Source: Pedobacter sp. PLR (GTDB lineage Bacteria; Bacteroidota; Bacteroidia; Sphingobacteriales; Sphingobacteriaceae). From it: a stretch of 64,000 bases of DNA. The notes below the pieces were generated by a model that saw only the letters and a program-made list of their open reading frames with translations, was not told the DNA's origin and made no database searches. Where the stretch lies: contig NZ_JAPIVQ010000004.1 in NCBI RefSeq assembly GCF_026239675.1, positions 248,001-312,000 on the forward strand. The letters run 5' to 3'. Positions within the stretch are counted from its first letter, which is position 1. Every line of letters starts with the position of its first letter. A program made the position numbers and the translations under genes. Of this stretch, positions 51,353-60,164 are shown one piece after another.

Positions 51353-51805
51353 ATGCAAGACATTAAAGAAAAATTATACCTGCTTTGTTTGAACTTCATA
51401 GAACAAAGAATCCATACCGCAGAGACGGCATTGGAACAGTCGCGTGAAGCGAGTAATGACGATACCAAGAGTAGTGCAGGGGACAAGTTTGAGACTACGC
51501 GGGAGATGATGCAACAAGACATCAGCAGGAACAAAAGGCTGTTGATGGACGCGCAACAAAACCTGCAATTGCTAAATTCTATCAAAGAGACGCCCTCAAA
51601 TGACAAAGTAAGAAACGGAAACCTGGTTTATACCTCCGAAGGTGTTTTTTACATCAGCATCAGCGCCGGACAATTAAAACTGGATGGCGAAAGTATTTTT
51701 GCGATTTCTGCCGCTTCTCCAATAGGCAACCTGCTGATTGGTAAAGAAAAAGGCGCATCTTTTGATTTTAATGGTAAACATTACCTGATTAAAGAAATAA
51801 TTTAA
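51353..51805 (+). CDS. GreA/GreB-like transcript cleavage factor homologue, 150 aa
   Basis: An N-terminal helical hairpin (about 1-78; Glu/Gln-rich, with SSAGDKFETTREMMQ) and a C-terminal FKBP-like domain ending ISAASPIGNLLIGKEKGASFDFNG, which matches the SPIGxALxGKxxGD block of GreA. The tip acids of true GreA are not evident. Such short Gre-like proteins in this order are often misannotated. It starts 3 bp past the nitroreductase stop and overlaps the convergent glycosyltransferase gene by 4 bp. Confidence 0.75.
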   Translation: MQDIKEKLYLLCLNFIEQRIHTAETALEQSREASNDDTKSSAGDKFETTREMMQQDISRNKRLLMDAQQNLQLLNSIKETPSNDKVRNGNLVYTSEGVFYISISAGQLKLDGESIFAISAASPIGNLLIGKEKGASFDFNGKHYLIKEII

Positions 51806-52593
51806 TCCATCACGGAGCTTAGATAATCATATCGGATCTCCTCAAAATCTCTCCCCCAGTCTGGGTTATTAAAGTCCTGCTCGTCTGGAGTAAATGCTTT
51901 ATTGATCAGGTCCGGGGGAAGGGCTAAGATTTTACTTGCTCTGGAAACGACCCCATCAGTTTCATCTTCGCGATGCAGAATCAATGCTGTTGCTACCTCT
52001 GCTTTCCGAACGCCAATATGTTTTAATTTTGCGCGTAAGTTATCATCCTCTCCGCCCCAGATGTTGAAAGCTTCCGTATAACCTGCTACTTTTTCCAGCT
52101 GCTCTTTTTTGGTTAAAATGCTGCCATAATTGGAAAAACGCTCTGTTTCCACGGTGTGCGGACCAGCTTTGTAAGTGTAATCGACAAAAGCAACTCTACC
52201 GGCATAGAAGTAATCTTCATACAATTCAGCAGCGTACTTTAAATGGTAAATTACGTCTGTAAGAAATTCACATTCCGGATCAACTACCATGATGTATTTT
52301 TTTGTGGCATGTCTAATCCCTACGTTCCAGGCTTTGCATGGATTTCGCCATTCATGGTCGTTACGGTTTACAATTACCCGCCAGTTGATATCCGGATATT
52401 CTCTGATAAAATCAATTAACGCTTCGCATTCCGTAGGTTCATCTAATGCAATGATGACCTCTATCCCATTTCTCTGGAAATAAGGGGCGTTGACCGGTAA
52501 AACTCTTCTAAAGTCTTTCATTTTTTTATAAAATGACATCACAACGGAGATGTCATAATCTTCAAACTCGGTGTTATTGAGAATATGATCCAT
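51802..52593 (-). CDS. GT-A glycosyltransferase with GT7-like C-terminal motif, 263 aa
   Basis: Family 2 fold (ISVVMSFYKKMKDFRRVL, VIIALDEPTE, KAWNVGIRHATKKYIMVVDPE), with DPE (105-107) in the metal position. WGGEDDNLRAKL (179-190) matches the galactosyltransferase/GT7 C-terminal motif that places the catalytic acid. No signal peptide or membrane helix. It is a single gene behind palindrome promoter 5, 6 kb from the other regulon members, inserted among housekeeping genes. Donor and acceptor unknown. Confidence 0.87.
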   Translation of the reverse strand: MDHILNNTEFEDYDISVVMSFYKKMKDFRRVLPVNAPYFQRNGIEVIIALDEPTECEALIDFIREYPDINWRVIVNRNDHEWRNPCKAWNVGIRHATKKYIMVVDPECEFLTDVIYHLKYAAELYEDYFYAGRVAFVDYTYKAGPHTVETERFSNYGSILTKKEQLEKVAGYTEAFNIWGGEDDNLRAKLKHIGVRKAEVATALILHREDETDGVVSRASKILALPPDLINKAFTPDEQDFNNPDWGRDFEEIRYDYLSSVMD

Positions 52594-52613
52594 AATTCAG
52601 GTTTAAATGAATA

Positions 52614-52657
52614 CGAATTTAATGTATTTGCAATGTGCAAATAGGGTCATATGACCC
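52614..52657 (-). promoter_or_regulatory. Palindrome promoter 5 (isolated glycosyltransferase)
   Basis: GGGTCATATGACCC (52644-52657), perfect over all 14 bp, 22-bp spacer, TAAATTCG (52614-52621), ATG at 52593. Confidence 0.8.
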
Positions 52658-52810
52658 AAAATACCAGGGCTTATCCGGGAGCGATGAAAATATGTAAATC
52701 AGAATTAAATAAACATTAGGTATGGAAATACATTTAATCAGTTATGGCGATAAGAAGTGTGAGCTCCAGAGTTGATATTCGAAAAAGAATTGAAAAAAAT
52801 GAGCACATAA

Positions 52811-52848
52811 AAAAAGGTATGCTTTACTATATTTAGTAGCGCATACCT
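52811..52848 (-). terminator. Terminator after the deacetylase pair
   Basis: AGGTATGC / GCATACCT stem with a loop that can itself pair (CTACTA / TAGTA); T7 follows on the minus strand, 26 bp past the stop. Confidence 0.88.
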
Positions 52849-52873
52849 CTTTTATAAATTACAATAACAACTG

Positions 52874-53740
52874 TTATTTAAAGCTTTTATTGATGCTGTT
52901 GTATAGATTTCTGGCAGTGTAAGTCCCGGGGTCTATAATCCGGCGGATGGTAAACAAAGGATACTCAGGATCTCTTTTCGTTGACAAGATAAAAGCAGCT
53001 TTAAAGCCATGCTCTTCCAGTTTATGTAAGTTTTCGGCTTTGGAAACCCCGTAAGGGTAGGCAAAGTATTCCACCTTTTTGCCGGTAATCGCTTCCAGTG
53101 TTCTGGTTGGCTTATCGATCTGAATTTCCCAATCCTCATCTGTGAAATCCGCAAAGTTTTTATGGTTCCAGGTGTGACTGGCAATCATATGCCCATCATC
53201 GGAAAGTTCCTTAATCTGCGCTTTACTCATATATCTAGGTCGGCCAATGGAAACGGTCATGATAAAGAAAACGCCTTTAAAGCCATTTTTTTTCAACTCT
53301 TTGGCACCTACTGTATATTGATCAAGATCGGTATCGTCAAAAGTGATCATAATTGGCTTTTCAGGAAGTTCTTTCCCAAAATTCAGATAGTCGTACAGCT
53401 CATCCGGCAAAATGGTATGATAACCACTATCTGCCAGCATTTTCATGTGCTGACTGAAATTTGCCGGCGGAATGATGTCATCATGCGCACGTTTTGAATC
53501 ACTGGCTTTCCAGTCGCGGATTTGATGGTAACAAAGCACCGGTACTTCTTTTTTTGCCAGTACTTCTGCTGCACTTGCTTTTTTACCAGCTCCGGCAGCA
53601 GAAGAAGTAATCCCACTTGTAGCAGTCTGATTACTGCCTTTTGATACGAATGAATTCTCTTTTTCAGCTTTACTATTTTCCACACAGGAAGAAAAAAACA
53701 GGACCGGGAGCACGGCCAGTGTGAACAGTATATTTCTCAT
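52874..53740 (-). CDS. Polysaccharide deacetylase (NodB) lipoprotein, 288 aa
   Basis: Lipoprotein signal (VLFFSSCVE), a Ser/Ala/Lys linker, then a NodB homology domain: MITFDDTDLDQ (FDD at 134-136) gives the catalytic base and metal Asp, and SHTWNH (His189, His193) the remaining ligands. FAYPYGVSKAENL is motif 3. Family 4 carbohydrate esterases remove acetyl groups from peptidoglycan, chitin or exopolysaccharides; the substrate is unknown. It lies 8 bp after a close paralogue, with which it forms an operon. Confidence 0.92.
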   Translation of the reverse strand: MRNILFTLAVLPVLFFSSCVENSKAEKENSFVSKGSNQTATSGITSSAAGAGKKASAAEVLAKKEVPVLCYHQIRDWKASDSKRAHDDIIPPANFSQHMKMLADSGYHTILPDELYDYLNFGKELPEKPIMITFDDTDLDQYTVGAKELKKNGFKGVFFIMTVSIGRPRYMSKAQIKELSDDGHMIASHTWNHKNFADFTDEDWEIQIDKPTRTLEAITGKKVEYFAYPYGVSKAENLHKLEEHGFKAAFILSTKRDPEYPLFTIRRIIDPGTYTARNLYNSINKSFK

Positions 53741-53748
53741 TTTAATCC

Positions 53749-54636
53749 TTAGAAGCTGTTTTTGATGCTATTGCTTAATGTTTTTGAAGTCCAGTAACCG
53801 CTGGCGATAATCCTTCTGATGGTATACAACGGGTCATTTTCATCACGTTTTGTAGCCAGAATAAATGCAGATTTCATTCCTCTCTTTTTAAGCTCCGGAA
53901 TGGCCTCAGGATTCCATAATCCGAATGGATAAGCGAAATGCTGAATCTTTTTACCTGTAATTTCTTCCAAAGTTTTGGTTGGTTTTTCAATTTGCGTTAC
54001 CCAATCCTGTCCCTGGTATTTTTTTACATTGTGGTGATCCCAGGTATGAGATCCGATCACATGACCCATATCTGAAAGTTGTTTCACCTGGTCTCTGCTC
54101 ATATAATTTGGTCTGCCAAGGGAAACTGTCATTACAAAAAACACACCTTTGAAACCGTATTTTTTCATTTCCGGTGCAGCAATGGTGAACTGATCTAAAT
54201 CGGTATCATCAAAAGTCAGCATAATCGGTTTGGCTGGCAATGCAGTACCGTTATTTAAATAGTCATATAATTGATCCGGAAGGATCGTATGGTAACCGCT
54301 GTCGGCCAACATTTTCATGTGGTCTTTGAAAGTCGCAATAGGAATGATATAATCTTTAGCCGCTTTCGAGTCTTTTGCTTTCCAGTCGCGCACCTGGTGG
54401 TAGCATAAAATAGGTACCTGTTTGCGTGCAAGTATGGTTTTAGCATCCGCCACTTTGATCTTCGAGATATCCGTAGTTGCCGCCGGGCTTTGTTCCGTTG
54501 CCGGAGTACCTTCCGTGGTTGTAGTGGTTAAAGAGTCCTTAGGGTTATCACCAGCACCATTGGTCTGTGATTTTGACTGGCATCCTGCAGTGAGCATTAC
54601 TGCGGCAGCAAGAATAGGGAGGAAGGTATGTTTCAT
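53749..54636 (-). CDS. Polysaccharide deacetylase (NodB) lipoprotein, paralogue, 295 aa
   Basis: Lipobox AVMLTAGCQ, a Thr/Pro-rich linker (about 28-60), then the same domain: CYHQVRDWK, MLTFDDTDLDQF (141-144), GSHTWDHHN and FAYPFGLWNPE. It is more than 60 percent identical by eye to the following gene over the domain; the linkers differ. It should sit in the periplasm or on the cell surface as a tandem pair. Confidence 0.93.
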   Translation of the reverse strand: MKHTFLPILAAAVMLTAGCQSKSQTNGAGDNPKDSLTTTTTEGTPATEQSPAATTDISKIKVADAKTILARKQVPILCYHQVRDWKAKDSKAAKDYIIPIATFKDHMKMLADSGYHTILPDQLYDYLNNGTALPAKPIMLTFDDTDLDQFTIAAPEMKKYGFKGVFFVMTVSLGRPNYMSRDQVKQLSDMGHVIGSHTWDHHNVKKYQGQDWVTQIEKPTKTLEEITGKKIQHFAYPFGLWNPEAIPELKKRGMKSAFILATKRDENDPLYTIRRIIASGYWTSKTLSNSIKNSF

Positions 54637-54873
54637 AATTCAGTATTTCATACAAAACTAAAAAATCAATCCTGATTTACTCATTATATTTACAATGTCT
54701 GAAGAGAACAAAAATCAGGGTTTCCGATGAGCCCGTAAATCACTTAAAGCGAGGCTTTATCAAGATTTAAAATAATCTTCCAGAATTCGTTTAAACTATC
54801 ACTTTTATTACAAAAGAATCCGATTTCTTATCACCTTTAATCAATAATTTAGGCGGTTTATTTAAAACCACTA

Positions 54874-57372
54874 ATGAAGAAACTTTACACCCCTCTTTTA
54901 CTCTCACTTTGTATGGGTTATGGTGCCATGGCGCAAACCAAAACCTTCACCATTACAGAGTCGACAGTAGCTGCTCCGAAAGCCAATTACCAGCTGGCTT
55001 CGAGATTCTCACCTGCCAAGATTAAAAAACTGGTTTATTCTACGGCCGTAGATCCACATTGGTTGAAACTGAGCAACAGATTCTGGTATGAATATGAAAC
55101 TCCGGCAGGAAAGGAATGGTATCTGGTAGATCCATCAGCGAAAACTAAGAAGAAAATGTTTGACAATGCGCAGCTGGCGGCAGAAATCACCACCATCATG
55201 CGTGATCCTTTTGATGCACAACATTTGCCATTGGAAAACCTGAAGTTCGCTGCTGATGAGAAGGCCGTTACTTTTGAGGTTAAAAGCTCTGTTGATGAGC
55301 TGAAAAAAGATAGAAAAGATAAGAAAGCCGCAGATTCACTACAGAAAAAGATCTTCTTTTTTAACTATGTACTGGCGACAAAAAAATTGACTGAAGTACC
55401 TAATTATGCGAAACCTAAGGCAAAACCAACCTGGGGAGCAGTAGCACCGGATTCTTCAGCCATCATCTTTACGAGAAATTACAATTTGTACTGGATGGAT
55501 AAAGAGAACTACAAGAAAGCAGTCAAGAATGAAGAAGACAGCACTATTGTAGAGAATCAGCTGACGAAAGACGGTCAGAAGTTCTATGCTTACGGCAGCA
55601 ATGGCGATGGGGAGAACAATGAAGAGAACGAAAAGAACAATAAAAAGAGAAGAAGGGCTTATGTACTATGGTCGCCGGATGCGAAACATTTTGTGTTGAA
55701 CAGATCCGACAGTCGTAAAGTAAAAGACCTTTGGGTGATCAATAATGTTTCCGCAGGAAGACCAACACTGGAAACATATAAATACCAGATGCCCGGGGAA
55801 GCGGAAGCGCCTATCGATGAGATGTTGCTGTTTAATTTTGCAGCTAAAAGCTATAAAAAACTTAATACCCACGCCTTTAAAGACCAGAACTTGTCAGTAT
55901 GGCCAGCACCAAGCCTGAATAAAGACAGAGACAATGAGTTTCGTCCTTCAATCTGGTTGGGAACAAATAACAAGATTTATTTCGGTCGTACCAGCAGAGA
56001 TTTGAAGCGTGTGGATGTATGCGCAGTAGACATTCAGAGCGGTGCCCTGACGCCTTTAATAGAAGAGCGTTTCAATACTTACCTGGAGTTAAATCGTCCG
56101 GGATTGGTAAATGATGGTAAAGAAATGATTCATTGGTCGGAGCGTGATGGATGGGGCCATTTTTACCTTTTCGATGCTGCCGGAAAATTGAAAAATCAAA
56201 TTACCAAAGGTGCTTTTCATTGCGAAGAAATCGTAAATGTAGACCATAAAAACAGGGTGCTTTATTTCACTGCCAATGGCAGAGAGAGTAAGGAAGATCC
56301 TTACTATGTACACTTGTACCGCATCAATTTTGATGGTTCAGGTATGAAACTGTTAAATCAGGGTGATTTTGACCATGCGATCAGCATGAATGATGAAGCT
56401 AAATTCTTTGTAGACAATTCATCCAGGGTAAATACAGCTCCTAAGGCAGTGGTAATGGATAATAACGGTAGGGTAGTGATGAATCTGGAAACCACAGATT
56501 TATCCTTGCTAATGGCTACCGGTTACAAATTCCCTGAGCCTTTTAAAGTGAAAGCAGATGATGGCATCACCGATATCTATGGTGTGATGTACAAGCCTTT
56601 TGATTTTGATCCCAATAAAAAGTACCCGATCATCGAGTATGTATATCCAGGTCCTCAAACGGAAGCTGTAAACAAGTCTTTCAGCAAAAGCATGGATAGA
56701 ACAGAGCGATTGGCACAATTTGGCTATATCGTGATTACGGTAGGTAACAGAGGTGGAAATCCTGCACGTTCTAAGTGGTACCATACTTTCGGTTATGGCA
56801 ACCTGCGTGATTATGGATTGGCAGATAAGAAAGCTGCGGTAGAGCAATTGGCGGATAAAAACAAGTTTATTGATGCGACTAAAGTAGGAATCACCGGTCA
56901 TTCGGGTGGTGGATTTATGTCTACTGCCGCGATGTTGGTTTACCCTGATTTCTTTAAAGCTGCGGTATCAAATGCCGGTAACCACGATAACAGTATTTAT
57001 AACCGCTGGTGGAGTGAAAAACACCATGGCGTAAAAGAAGTAATTTCTGCCAAAGGTGACACGACTTTCAAATATAGCATCGACAAAAATCCGGATCTGG
57101 CGAAAAACCTGAAAGGTCATTTGATGTTGATGACTGGTGATATTGACAATAATGTGCACCCTGCAAACACGATTAGAGTGGCTAATGCATTGATGAAAGC
57201 AGGAAAGAGATTTGAATTTGTAATCGTTCCGGGACAGCGTCATGGTTTTGGTGACTTAACAGAATATACTTTCTGGAAGCTTGCAGATCATTTTAACAAA
57301 TACCTGATCGGAGATTTCTCGCAAACGGGAGAGGTAGATGTGACAGGGATGGAATTGGAGCCGAAGAAGTAG
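54874..57372 (+). CDS. S9 prolyl oligopeptidase/DPP-IV-like peptidase, 832 aa
   Basis: Signal peptide (MKKLYTPLLLSLCMGYGAMAQ), a beta-propeller-like N-terminal domain (about 40-560) and an alpha/beta-hydrolase C-terminal domain. The triad is read as Ser677 in GHSGGG, Asp758 in GDIDNN and His790 in GQRHGFG. A Glu/Asn/Lys-rich insert (about 245-258) is unusual and looks like a surface loop. It is periplasmic and should cleave after proline or related residues. It stands alone. Confidence 0.93.
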   Translation: MKKLYTPLLLSLCMGYGAMAQTKTFTITESTVAAPKANYQLASRFSPAKIKKLVYSTAVDPHWLKLSNRFWYEYETPAGKEWYLVDPSAKTKKKMFDNAQLAAEITTIMRDPFDAQHLPLENLKFAADEKAVTFEVKSSVDELKKDRKDKKAADSLQKKIFFFNYVLATKKLTEVPNYAKPKAKPTWGAVAPDSSAIIFTRNYNLYWMDKENYKKAVKNEEDSTIVENQLTKDGQKFYAYGSNGDGENNEENEKNNKKRRRAYVLWSPDAKHFVLNRSDSRKVKDLWVINNVSAGRPTLETYKYQMPGEAEAPIDEMLLFNFAAKSYKKLNTHAFKDQNLSVWPAPSLNKDRDNEFRPSIWLGTNNKIYFGRTSRDLKRVDVCAVDIQSGALTPLIEERFNTYLELNRPGLVNDGKEMIHWSERDGWGHFYLFDAAGKLKNQITKGAFHCEEIVNVDHKNRVLYFTANGRESKEDPYYVHLYRINFDGSGMKLLNQGDFDHAISMNDEAKFFVDNSSRVNTAPKAVVMDNNGRVVMNLETTDLSLLMATGYKFPEPFKVKADDGITDIYGVMYKPFDFDPNKKYPIIEYVYPGPQTEAVNKSFSKSMDRTERLAQFGYIVITVGNRGGNPARSKWYHTFGYGNLRDYGLADKKAAVEQLADKNKFIDATKVGITGHSGGGFMSTAAMLVYPDFFKAAVSNAGNHDNSIYNRWWSEKHHGVKEVISAKGDTTFKYSIDKNPDLAKNLKGHLMLMTGDIDNNVHPANTIRVANALMKAGKRFEFVIVPGQRHGFGDLTEYTFWKLADHFNKYLIGDFSQTGEVDVTGMELEPKK

Positions 57373-57384
57373 GTTTTAATTTTT

Positions 57385-57461
57385 AAAAAGCCAGGATGCT
57401 TTTCGTACTCAAATCTTTGTAGAAAAGATTTGCAGGTACTCAAAGCCTTCCTGGCTTTTTT
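57385..57461. terminator. Nested double-hairpin terminator
   Basis: Outer stem AAAAAGCCAGGA / TCCTGGCTTTTT; tip hairpin CAAATCTTT / AAAGATTTG (57410-57432), with GTACTCAAA repeated directly on both flanks (57405 and 57436). Same plan as at 7161-7247. Confidence 0.82.
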
Positions 57462-57756
57462 ATGCACAAAAAAAACCGGGAAAGGGTAGGGTTTTATGGT
57501 CTAATTTGGCCGTGTTTCTAGTGTAGTAATTGAAAAGAATCCCTGCTGTTGCATTTGTGGCCTGATGTTTTGGAGGGTCAAATGTCTCAGGAACATCAGT
57601 TGTAATCCGTTGTTTTTTAGTTTTTTTTGTCTTAGGTGTTTAGATATCTGGATATCAATGTATCTTGATGTAGATGTATAGTGATGTAAATATTTGTCTA
57701 AAGTAAGATATAAATATTTAATTGCGTCCGGTTAAAAGATGTGGGTTGATTAAAAG
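57462..57756. other. Gene-free stretch
   Basis: T-rich, with short GATGTA-like near-repeats around 57650-57700. At 57576 there is a degraded half-match to the palindrome (GGGTCAAATGTCTC). No gene seen. Confidence 0.4.
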
Positions 57757-57800
57757 CAAAAGGCCTTTGCTCTGATCGTAATCAGAGCAAAGGCCTTTTG
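57757..57800 (-). terminator. Terminator of the C1 peptidase gene
   Basis: Perfect 20-bp inverted repeat with a 4-base loop (CAAAAGGCC...ATCAGAGC and complement), followed by T on the minus strand; 23 bp past the stop. Confidence 0.92.
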
Positions 57801-57823
57801 TGTTATTGTAAAAAAAACAGGAA

Positions 57824-58927
57824 TTAAATCCCTAATTGCTTTTTCAATTTTGAAGATAATGCTGCTTTCGGCACGACTAAGCTGACTGTGTTAATGGCGA
57901 AATAAGGCTCAGATACTTCAATAAATCCCTTGAACGGACCTACCTCACCCCATGAGTTTTTCACTTTGAAGAAGTACTTGCCATCACTTGACTGATCCAA
58001 CCCGACCAAATGCATCAAATGATCATCCTGAGTTGTCAAATCTTCATACAACTGCTGACGCAATTCCGGTGAATATGCTTTTTCTTTCGCGTTGGGATTT
58101 AAAGATTCTGCTTTCACATCTGCATCATCAGCAAATAACATGGCGTAACCTTTTTTCTGCTGGAAATTTTTGCTGCTCACATCCGCATCCCACATGACTG
58201 TGTATCCATTTTGAACAGCACTTTTGGTAAGGCTGATCATCTCATCAAGAGGAATATTGTAAAACGAACCATTGGCAAAGTTATCCGGAGCTTCCAGTAC
58301 GAAAGTCGAGTAATAAGGATGGTGGGTAAAAGAAGAAATGTTTACATAATCGTTCGCATCAAACTTCAGTACCTCTTTGGCGAAAGTTTTTGGCGTGTAG
58401 TTTTTTCCTTTATAGTCAAAATTTGCCGGAGGAGTACCTAATTTCTGATCCAGGATCTGCTCGTAACCAGAAAGCCAGTTGGCGGCAACCGGACGTTTTT
58501 TCAATACGGTGTCCAGGTAGCTTTTAAGCGATTGCTCCAGGCCGCTATGGTCCGGGATTTCTCCCGTTGCTCCCTGAAAAGCCTCTTGAGGCATGGCGCC
58601 ATAAAGTGCAATTGCCCTGATCAGGTCATGGCCTAAACCACCTTCCCCAAATTGCGCTTTCCCCTGACGAAGTATATAGTTTTTCGCTTTCTCAATATAG
58701 ATGTTTCTAGCTGGAAACATCTCTGAAAGGTTAAATTCGCCCATTCCTTTGCGCATTTCTTCCGATTCGATTAATGAAGTGGTAGAATAGTTCCAGCAGG
58801 TGCCGCTTTGGCCCTGGTTTTTCACGACTGTTGCCGCATTGTCTTTAATCGTTTTTAACGGTTTTTCCTGAGCAAAGCCAGATAAGCCGAAGCCGATACC
58901 ACAGGCAATTAAAAGTATTTTTTTCAT
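57824..58927 (-). CDS. Secreted papain-like C1 (bleomycin hydrolase/PepC-type) peptidase, 367 aa
   Basis: Signal peptide (MKKILLIACGIGFGLSGFAQ), then VKNQGQSGTCWNYS with Cys44, HLMHLVGL with His303, and KNSWGE with Asn324, the C1 triad. The long insert (about 80-240; LSEMFPARNIYIEKAKNYILRQ) matches the C1B aminopeptidase branch, but the protein is shorter than PepC (about 450) and is exported, unlike cytosolic PepC. A bundled self-compartmentalising hexamer is typical of the branch but not shown here. Confidence 0.9.
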   Translation of the reverse strand: MKKILLIACGIGFGLSGFAQEKPLKTIKDNAATVVKNQGQSGTCWNYSTTSLIESEEMRKGMGEFNLSEMFPARNIYIEKAKNYILRQGKAQFGEGGLGHDLIRAIALYGAMPQEAFQGATGEIPDHSGLEQSLKSYLDTVLKKRPVAANWLSGYEQILDQKLGTPPANFDYKGKNYTPKTFAKEVLKFDANDYVNISSFTHHPYYSTFVLEAPDNFANGSFYNIPLDEMISLTKSAVQNGYTVMWDADVSSKNFQQKKGYAMLFADDADVKAESLNPNAKEKAYSPELRQQLYEDLTTQDDHLMHLVGLDQSSDGKYFFKVKNSWGEVGPFKGFIEVSEPYFAINTVSLVVPKAALSSKLKKQLGI

Positions 58928-59088
58928 CAGTATATAAGTTTTTTTAGGATTAAGAAGCTATCAGGCGCTATACACAATGCTGTTGTGAACATGAGCTCAT
59001 GAGGGTTTCTTAAATGATAATGGTTAGTTAGTGGTTTAATCCACAGCTAAAATAGCGAAAATCAGGAAAATATAAAGGGCTTTAACGC

Positions 59089-59121
59089 ATAAATGCCCGA
59101 AGAATATCTCCGGGCATTTAT
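59089..59121 (-). terminator. Terminator-like hairpin after the outer-membrane protein gene
   Basis: ATAAATGCCCG / CGGGCATTTAT, 11-bp stem, loop about 11 bases; no long T tract on the minus strand, so strength is uncertain. Confidence 0.65.
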
Positions 59122-59145
59122 AAAAATCTAAATTAAGTAGAGTGA

Positions 59146-59787
59146 CTAGAAATGGAACTGAACACCGATTTTTGGAGAGAAGAAATTAGCACCAAAACTA
59201 AATTCATCGTAACCAGCACCTTTCATTTTGTCGCCATTAGCATCTTCTTTACGAAGTGTATTGTAGTTTAATCCGTTTAATGCGAATTCAATACCGATTT
59301 TCTTAGTCGGGTAGAAGGCAAAACCCGGAGATAAAGCTACCCCGATTTCGGTAGTACTTCCAGTTTTAGCACCTGTATGACCGTCTGCATCTACTGCTTT
59401 GTCTTTACCGAAAGCCATTGGTACTGATAATTGTCCGAAGAATTTGAAAGACTCAGAAAGGTTAGCATAGTAACGACCAAATGGATTAACTACGAAAGCC
59501 GTGTTTTTAACACCGTTTCTTAAGGTTGTATTGTCCGGACCCGCAACACCATTCGTTTTACTGTAACCATATCCAATACCAGTACCTACTGCGATGTTAT
59601 CAGAAACAAAGTAACCTACACTTGGTACGATCTGGAAACTGCTGTTCGATTTTGCACCTGCAGCATCACTCTTATGTGTGTCAAATGCAACATTACCACC
59701 TACAATAATTTTTCCTTTTTCAGTTTGTGCCTGAGCGCCAAATGCGAATGCTGAAACTGCAACTAATGATAATAATAATTTTTTCAT
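59146..59787 (-). CDS. Outer-membrane beta-barrel protein, OmpX/PorT-like size, 213 aa
   Basis: Signal peptide (MKKLLLSLVAVSAFAFGAQAQ), then alternating beta strands (IIVGGNVAFDT, SFQIVPSVGYFVSDNIAVGTGIGYGY) and a C-terminal strand ending VQFHF. It has the size of 8-strand barrels. Function unknown. The 377-bp upstream gap is shared with a divergent GH130 gene. Confidence 0.86.
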   Translation of the reverse strand: MKKLLLSLVAVSAFAFGAQAQTEKGKIIVGGNVAFDTHKSDAAGAKSNSSFQIVPSVGYFVSDNIAVGTGIGYGYSKTNGVAGPDNTTLRNGVKNTAFVVNPFGRYYANLSESFKFFGQLSVPMAFGKDKAVDADGHTGAKTGSTTEIGVALSPGFAFYPTKKIGIEFALNGLNYNTLRKEDANGDKMKGAGYDEFSFGANFFSPKIGVQFHF

Positions 59788-60164
59788 TTTCTTGTTTTTT
59801 AAATGATTAATCTGGTCGTTTTTGTTTTGTAATTTCTGACCATCGATGTCATATAGTCAACACTTATGCCAAACGACACCCAGCCTCTGAGCGCAGGAAT
59901 CAGTAATTTTCGTAACTCATTAATTGATAATCAAATAGATTTTAATGGAGGAAGTCATTATTATTTTCTGGTGACAATCGACTGAGTATTGTCATTTTAG
60001 GGTCTGGATGTTCGCTTGTCATCCTGACTATATTTGTATGATTGTCAGGTTTTGTTGTGTGCTTTTTCAGACAAGTACTGACAAAAGGCAGGACAAAAAA
60101 ATTTTTATTTAAAAAAATGTATAATTTCATAAACCTTTTTGCCACAATAAAACGTTAGTAACAC
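59788..60164. other. Divergent intergenic region
   Basis: It should hold the promoters of the outer-membrane protein and GH130 genes. I could not fix a full TTTG / TAnnTTTG pair. A short A/T-rich block sits just before the GH130 ATG. Confidence 0.4.

Noticed and set aside
57576..57589. GGGTCAAATGTCTC, similar to the regulon palindrome
   Set aside because: One half site is degraded (TGTCTC), there is no TAAnTT at 22 bp in either direction and no gene start follows.
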